Positions 7,693-11,251 of a stretch of 11,251 nt of DNA are shown here, piece by piece. Position numbers and translations under genes: made by a program. The DNA is from Desulfocapsa sp. (GTDB lineage: Bacteria > Desulfobacterota > Desulfobulbia > Desulfobulbales > Desulfocapsaceae), in NCBI GenBank assembly GCA_029942265.1, contig JAOZTO010000044.1, positions 1 to 11,251 on the forward strand, read 5' to 3'. The notes under the pieces are model-generated. The model ran no database searches. It saw only the letters and a program-made list of their open reading frames with translations, and had not been told where the DNA came from. Position 1 is the stretch's first letter, and each line of letters opens with the position of its first letter.

Positions 7693-7719
7693 ACCATGAT
7701 AAAAACAAATCATAACTGT

Positions 7720-8877
7720 TCAGCCTTTGTGTATCAGCATCTCGGTCACTTTACGTGCCTGCTTGTCGGCTGCCATGATATCATCGAGGTTCTCTTCGGA
7801 TCCATCCTGCACCCGCTCCATAACAGTAGCCACAATCGCTGCAATATCAAGAAAAGGAATTTTTTTATCAAGAAATGCATCAACTGCAACTTCATTGGCC
7901 GCATTTAATACAGCAGGAAGAACGCCTCTTTTCCGAAGAGCTTTAAAAGCAAGCGATAACGCAGGGAATTTTTCATAATCCGGCTCATAGAAACTTAAAT
8001 CAGAACATTGAGCAAGATTAAGTCCTGGCAATGACAAAGACAGTCGTCGCGGATATGAAAGGGCATACGCAATAGGAATACGCATATCAGGAATACCTAA
8101 CTGGGCAATAACTGATCCATCATGAAACTCAACAAGTGAGTGAACGATGGATTGTGGATGCACCACAACCTGAATTTCTTCTGCGGAAACATTAAAGAGC
8201 CATTTGGCTTCAATAACCTCAAGCCCCTTATTCATAAGTGATGCTGAATCAATGGAAATTTTCTTTCCCATGTCCCAATTAGGATGTGCAAGAGCTTGAG
8301 CAGGGGTAACTTTCTTTAACTCTTGGATAGTTTTCTCTCTAAAGGGGCCGCCCGATGCAGTAAGAATAATCTTTGAAACATCAGCTGGATGACCTGCATC
8401 AAGTGCCTGAAAGATAGCGCTATGTTCAGAATCAATCGGAAGCAATTTCACTTCGTTTTCTTTACAGCTATCCATAACAAGCTTTCCAGCCATAACAAGA
8501 GTTTCTTTGTTGGCAAGACCAATATCCTTACCTGCATCTATGGCAGCAAGTGTGGGAAGGAGGCCGGCAGCACCAACAATCGCAGAAATTGTCATGTCTG
8601 CTGCAGCTACGGAGGCGACTTCCTGACTTCCTTCAACTCCATATCGAACTCGGTCTCTATAGCGTATAGGAAGTTCATTTCGAAGTTGTTCAGCTCCCTT
8701 TTTGCTTGCAACAGATACTACTTCAGGATCAAATTCCAGAATTTGGTCATGAAGTTTAGATATATTATTCCCAGCAGCAAGACCGACTATTCTGTACTTA
8801 TCAGAAAAACTACGTATGACATCAAGGACATTACAGCCAACAGATCCTGTCGATCCTATGAGGGAGAGTGATTTCAT
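7720..8877 (-). CDS. dxr: 1-deoxy-D-xylulose 5-phosphate reductoisomerase
   Basis: Dxr (IspC) rearranges and reduces DXP to 2-C-methyl-D-erythritol 4-phosphate with NADPH and a divalent metal, the first committed MEP step. The 385-residue length is usual. The NADPH-binding GSTGSVG lies at 8-14. [11 protein letters not shown] is at 121-131. The metal-binding site comprises D149 and E151 in PIDSEHSA plus E220 in MNKGLE. The flexible substrate loop contains PNWDMG (199-204). The C-terminal helical domain (about 300-385) includes NAANEVAV (325-332). The ATG at 8877 has AAGG at 8885-8888, a 7-nt spacer, and the start abuts the conserved nucleotide-binding strand. A 114-nt gap separates it from cdsA and a 77-nt gap from rseP, looser than the rest of the cluster. 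Confidence 0.97.
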   Translation of the reverse strand: MKSLSLIGSTGSVGCNVLDVIRSFSDKYRIVGLAAGNNISKLHDQILEFDPEVVSVASKKGAEQLRNELPIRYRDRVRYGVEGSQEVASVAAADMTISAIVGAAGLLPTLAAIDAGKDIGLANKETLVMAGKLVMDSCKENEVKLLPIDSEHSAIFQALDAGHPADVSKIILTASGGPFREKTIQELKKVTPAQALAHPNWDMGKKISIDSASLMNKGLEVIEAKWLFNVSAEEIQVVVHPQSIVHSLVEFHDGSVIAQLGIPDMRIPIAYALSYPRRLSLSLPGLNLAQCSDLSFYEPDYEKFPALSLAFKALRKRGVLPAVLNAANEVAVDAFLDKKIPFLDIAAIVATVMERVQDGSEENLDDIMAADKQARKVTEMLIHKG

Positions 8878-8991
8878 ATTAGTGCCTTACGACTTTAAAA
8901 CTGTAATAAAAAACTAGAAATATGCATTTTATTGTTATATCAAAATGTTATAAATACCCACATGGCACTTACTTGCGGTTTACTGCGTTAG
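8878..8991. other. AT-rich gap between cdsA and dxr, possible internal promoter region
   Basis: This is the longest gene-free stretch between established genes in the window. On the minus strand it is AT-rich, with two TATAAC-like hexamers and a TTGATA at 8938-8943. No pair with good -35 and -10 boxes and 16-18 nt spacing stands out. AGTGCC (8881-8886) and GGCACT (8964-8969) form a distant inverted repeat. I see no terminator. A dxr promoter here is plausible but not demonstrated. Confidence 0.35.
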
Positions 8992-9783
8992 TTATGTAAA
9001 AATTAACAAAAGATAATAAAGAACAGGGGCAGCCAAAAGAATAGAATCAGCACGATCAAGTATTCCCCCATGACCACCAAGAATTGTCCCAGAATCCTTA
9101 GTGCCTGTTGCCCGTTTGATCACAGATTCAACAAGATCACCACATATCCCAACAATAGCAAGACAAATTGCAGCAATAAGGACAAAAATCCATGGAACAG
9201 TTTCCAGAAGAATTAACGCCAACAGAAAAGCTACAACTATTCCAGTGATAATCCCACCAAGAGCGCCTTCAATAGTTTTATTGGGGCTAATCAACGGACT
9301 GAGCTTATGTTTTCCAAAAGCACGTCCTGAATAGTAGGCACCAGAGTCTGACCCAGCTGTAATACCTGTGAGAATAAGAATCCAGATATTTCCATCAGGT
9401 AGCTGCCGTAACAGCAAGAGATGAGATCCGAAAAATCCAACCCAGAGGAGCCCTAGACAGCATTTGCTAAAAAAAGCCAAGCTTTCAGTACTCTGTTTAT
9501 AGGTAGTAAGTGTCCAAAAAGAAAGGAGTAGAAAAGCAAGTGTCAAACCACCATTAAGACCAAGTACGGGGATGAAAAAAGTACTTAGAACAGGTAGAGT
9601 CAAGATGATGGCAAGAAATATAGGCTCAACAAGAGAGACACTGGATAAAGTCATTTTCCCATATTCGTATGCAGCAATAAACATTCCTGCAAACAGAACT
9701 AGAGCAAAAATGACAACAGATCCTTTTAGGAGCAACAGTAACCAGCAAAATGCAAGGGCAAGACCTGGAATCACTCTGTTCAT
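8992..9783 (-). CDS. cdsA: Phosphatidate cytidylyltransferase (CDP-diacylglycerol synthase)
   Basis: CdsA joins CTP and phosphatidic acid to give CDP-diacylglycerol, the precursor of all major phospholipids, in the inner membrane. The 263-residue protein is largely hydrophobic, with about eight membrane segments. The family signature is complete at 220-246: it starts SVIKRATGTKDSG and ends GGHGGILDRAD, containing the KRxxxxKD and HGGxxDR elements. Upstream, SDSGAYYSGRAFGKHKL (145-161) and ISPNKTIEGALGG (165-177) match the other conserved blocks. The first of these usually begins with N or T before D, and here it is S145. The ATG at 9783 is preceded by AAGGG at 9791-9795, a 7-nt spacer, located in the last codons of uppS. 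Only 3 nt separate the two genes. Confidence 0.96.
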   Translation of the reverse strand: MNRVIPGLALAFCWLLLLLKGSVVIFALVLFAGMFIAAYEYGKMTLSSVSLVEPIFLAIILTLPVLSTFFIPVLGLNGGLTLAFLLLSFWTLTTYKQSTESLAFFSKCCLGLLWVGFFGSHLLLLRQLPDGNIWILILTGITAGSDSGAYYSGRAFGKHKLSPLISPNKTIEGALGGIITGIVVAFLLALILLETVPWIFVLIAAICLAIVGICGDLVESVIKRATGTKDSGTILGGHGGILDRADSILLAAPVLYYLLLIFT

Positions 9784-9786
9784 AGA

Positions 9787-10533
9787 TTATCCCTTAATAA
9801 GTTGAGCACTGGTTTGGCCAAAACGACGTTCACGGCTCTGGTATTCTATAATGGCATCAACAAATGCTTTCTCACGAAATTCTGGCCACATTGTATCAGT
9901 AAAATATATTTCTGCATACGATGCCTGCCATAAAAGAAAATTAGATAGTCTTGCTTCTCCTCCAGTGCGAATTAGGAGATCTGGGTCGGGTATATCGGCG
10001 GTGTAGAGATGACGATCAATGCACCCCTCATCAATTTCAGAACTTTTTAATGTACCAGAGCGAACTTTATCGGCAATACTTTTAATACCACGTATAAGCT
10101 CCGCACGTCCTCCGTAACTAAGAGCAAGATTTAATATCAGCTTATCGTTAGCAGCAGTCTCTTTTATCGTGTTTTCAAGAACGTCTCGAACATCTTGGGG
10201 GAGTTTTTTAATATTTCCAATACAAATAAGCCTAATATTATTATTCAACATCTTGGAAAGCTCTGCCTGCAAGTAATTTTTCAACAACCCCATTAGACCA
10301 CCCACTTCATCTACTGGTCTTTTCCAGTTTTCTGTTGAGAACGCATAAAGAGTAAGAACTTCAATTCCAAATTCTCCAGCACATTCGACTATTTTCTGAA
10401 CAGAATCGACACCAGCTTTATGGCCAAATAAACGTGGCTTATTGTGGGATTTAGCCCATCGGCCGTTGCCATCCATAATAATGGCAACATGACGGGGAAT
10501 ATACGCAGGATCAAGGGATTGTGGTACAGGCAT
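9787..10533 (-). CDS. uppS: Undecaprenyl (isoprenyl) diphosphate synthase
   Basis: UppS is the cis-prenyltransferase that adds isopentenyl units to farnesyl diphosphate, making the C55 carrier for peptidoglycan and O-antigen precursors. Taking the ATG at 10533 gives 248 residues, normal for the family. The catalytic MDGNGRWA block is at 20-27 (D21 binds the metal-diphosphate). LYAFSTENWKRP lies at 62-73, and SYGGRAEL near 139-146. RTGGEARLSNFLLW (189-202) binds the IPP diphosphate. No convincing Shine-Dalgarno precedes this ATG. A frame extension to TTG at 10584 adds 17 residues without conserved character, so I prefer the shorter form with moderate certainty. Function is sure. It consumes the product of the MEP pathway, to which dxr and ispG in this cluster belong. 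Confidence 0.94.
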   Translation of the reverse strand: MPVPQSLDPAYIPRHVAIIMDGNGRWAKSHNKPRLFGHKAGVDSVQKIVECAGEFGIEVLTLYAFSTENWKRPVDEVGGLMGLLKNYLQAELSKMLNNNIRLICIGNIKKLPQDVRDVLENTIKETAANDKLILNLALSYGGRAELIRGIKSIADKVRSGTLKSSEIDEGCIDRHLYTADIPDPDLLIRTGGEARLSNFLLWQASYAEIYFTDTMWPEFREKAFVDAIIEYQSRERRFGQTSAQLIKG

Positions 10534-10611
10534 GATATTACAATTCACGAAGGTGTTGATGGCGTCATAAAAACGCTTATTCAAAGCATAGGAAAGCTAC
10601 ATAGACGTCAA

Positions 10612-11166
10612 TTAGACTTCCATCATTTCTTTTTCTTTATGCTCTGTTACAACATCAATTTGCTTCACATAGGTATCCGTTTCTTTCTGGGCATCATCTT
10701 GTAGCTTAAACAGATCATCCTCAGAAATTTCTTTATCCTTTTTCTGTTGTTTGAGGGTATCAATAGCTTCACGGCGAATATTTCGTATAGCTACCCGGAA
10801 CTCTTCAGCAACTTTTCGAACCTGCTTAACCAGTTCCTTTCTTCGTTCTTCTGTAAGCTGGGGAATAGTGAGGCGAATAACTTTGCCATCGTTTGCAGGA
10901 GTTAAACCAAGGTTGGAAGCCATAATGGCTTTTTCGATGGCTGGAACCATTTGTGGATCCCAGGGTTGGATAGCAATCATTCGACTTTCTGGAATAGTCA
11001 TGGTCGCAACCTGATTCATGGGCATGGGACTTCCGTATGCATCCACAGAAATACCATCAAGAAGTGATATGGAAGCACGACCTGTACGTACCTTTGATAG
11101 TTCATTTTTAAAAGTTTCAACACTTTTTTCCATCTTATCTGTCAATTCTATAATCACTTCACTCAT
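10612..11166 (-). CDS. frr: Ribosome recycling factor
   Basis: RRF acts with EF-G and IF3 to split the post-termination ribosome and release mRNA and tRNA. The 184-residue product is family length. Domain I, the three-helix bundle, is made of residues 1-30 and about 104-184, and includes KVRTGRAS (25-32). Domain II is the beta-sandwich at about 31-103, containing TIPESRMIAIQPWD (57-70). Arginine-rich RNIRREAI (128-135) matches the conserved ribosome-contact helix. The ATG at 11166 has AGGAGA at 11175-11180 with 8 nt spacing. It is the first gene of the cluster fully inside the window. In most bacteria pyrH would lie upstream, but too little upstream sequence is present to see it. Confidence 0.97.
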   Translation of the reverse strand: MSEVIIELTDKMEKSVETFKNELSKVRTGRASISLLDGISVDAYGSPMPMNQVATMTIPESRMIAIQPWDPQMVPAIEKAIMASNLGLTPANDGKVIRLTIPQLTEERRKELVKQVRKVAEEFRVAIRNIRREAIDTLKQQKKDKEISEDDLFKLQDDAQKETDTYVKQIDVVTEHKEKEMMEV

Positions 11167-11251
11167 AATACTGTTCTCCTGATAATTGCTTTTTTAGTAA
11201 ATATTCGGCTAGCACCCCAGGTTCGTTTGATCCGGCTTGTTCACATATGAA
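11158..11251 (-). CDS. Possible 3' end of an upstream reading frame overlapping frr
   Basis: From the window edge one minus-strand frame stays open for 30 codons and ends at a TGA that overlaps the second and third codons of frr. The decoded tail includes AGSNEPGVLAEYLLKK. It does not resemble the usual C terminus of UMP kinase (PyrH), the expected neighbour. A second frame closes earlier, at a TAG near 11210. Either could be the end of the upstream gene, or the stretch could be non-coding leader. Low confidence. Confidence 0.2.

Noticed and set aside
7643..7708. N-terminal extension of rseP to a TTG at 7708
   Set aside because: The extension lacks a Shine-Dalgarno, adds residues ahead of the normal HExxH helix, and the ATG at 7642 has an AGAGG upstream.
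8389..8871. 160-codon plus-strand open frame opposite dxr
   Set aside because: It lies wholly antisense to a clear dxr, has a Cys-, Ser- and Phe-rich composition without recognisable motifs, and fits the pattern of a chance shadow frame.
8963..8976. Sigma-54-like TGGCAC...TTGC on the plus strand between cdsA and dxr
   Set aside because: The GG-to-GC spacing is 9 instead of the strict 10, and it would read into the 3' end of cdsA in the antisense direction.

Overview
All confidently assigned genes in this 11.25 kb window lie on the minus strand, so transcription runs from the right end to the left end. Reading in that direction the order is frr, uppS, cdsA, dxr, rseP, tsaB, ispG, proS, a relA/spoT-family gene, a Phd/YefM-type antitoxin-like gene, and a small zinc-ribbon plus Smr-domain gene. 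The DNA is moderately AT-rich by eye. The first five genes form the conserved translation and envelope cluster of many Gram-negative bacteria. The ispG-proS-rel continuation and single-PDZ RseP suggest Desulfobacterota (former Deltaproteobacteria), possibly Desulfobulbales. This is inferred from gene order and sequence character, not from a database search.

Right part (about 11166 to 8992): frr recycles ribosomes. uppS makes the undecaprenyl carrier lipid. cdsA makes CDP-diacylglycerol for phospholipids. A 114-nt AT-rich gap then separates cdsA from dxr.

Middle part (8877 to 4769): dxr and ispG encode an early and the penultimate enzyme of the MEP isoprenoid pathway, which supplies the isoprenyl units used by UppS. 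Between them lie the intramembrane protease gene rseP and the tRNA t6A co-factor gene tsaB. From rseP to rel the genes are tightly packed or overlapping: GTGA at rseP/tsaB, 4 nt at tsaB/ispG, ATGA at ispG/proS, and 8 nt of overlap at proS/rel. This points to one translationally coupled transcript linking tRNA modification, isoprenoid synthesis, tRNA charging and the stringent response.

Left part (3067 to 1): the Rel protein has an apparently intact (p)ppGpp synthetase half with an RxKD motif, but several hydrolase-site residues are replaced. This is the most interesting observation in the window. Downstream are a Phd/YefM-like protein with no recognisable partner toxin and a 151-residue zinc-ribbon/Smr protein. 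Both may be accessory genes appended to the operon.

I found no tRNA, rRNA, CRISPR array, insertion sequence or convincing intrinsic terminator. Apart from the degenerate Rel hydrolase site and the two small genes after it, the window looks like ordinary core genome.
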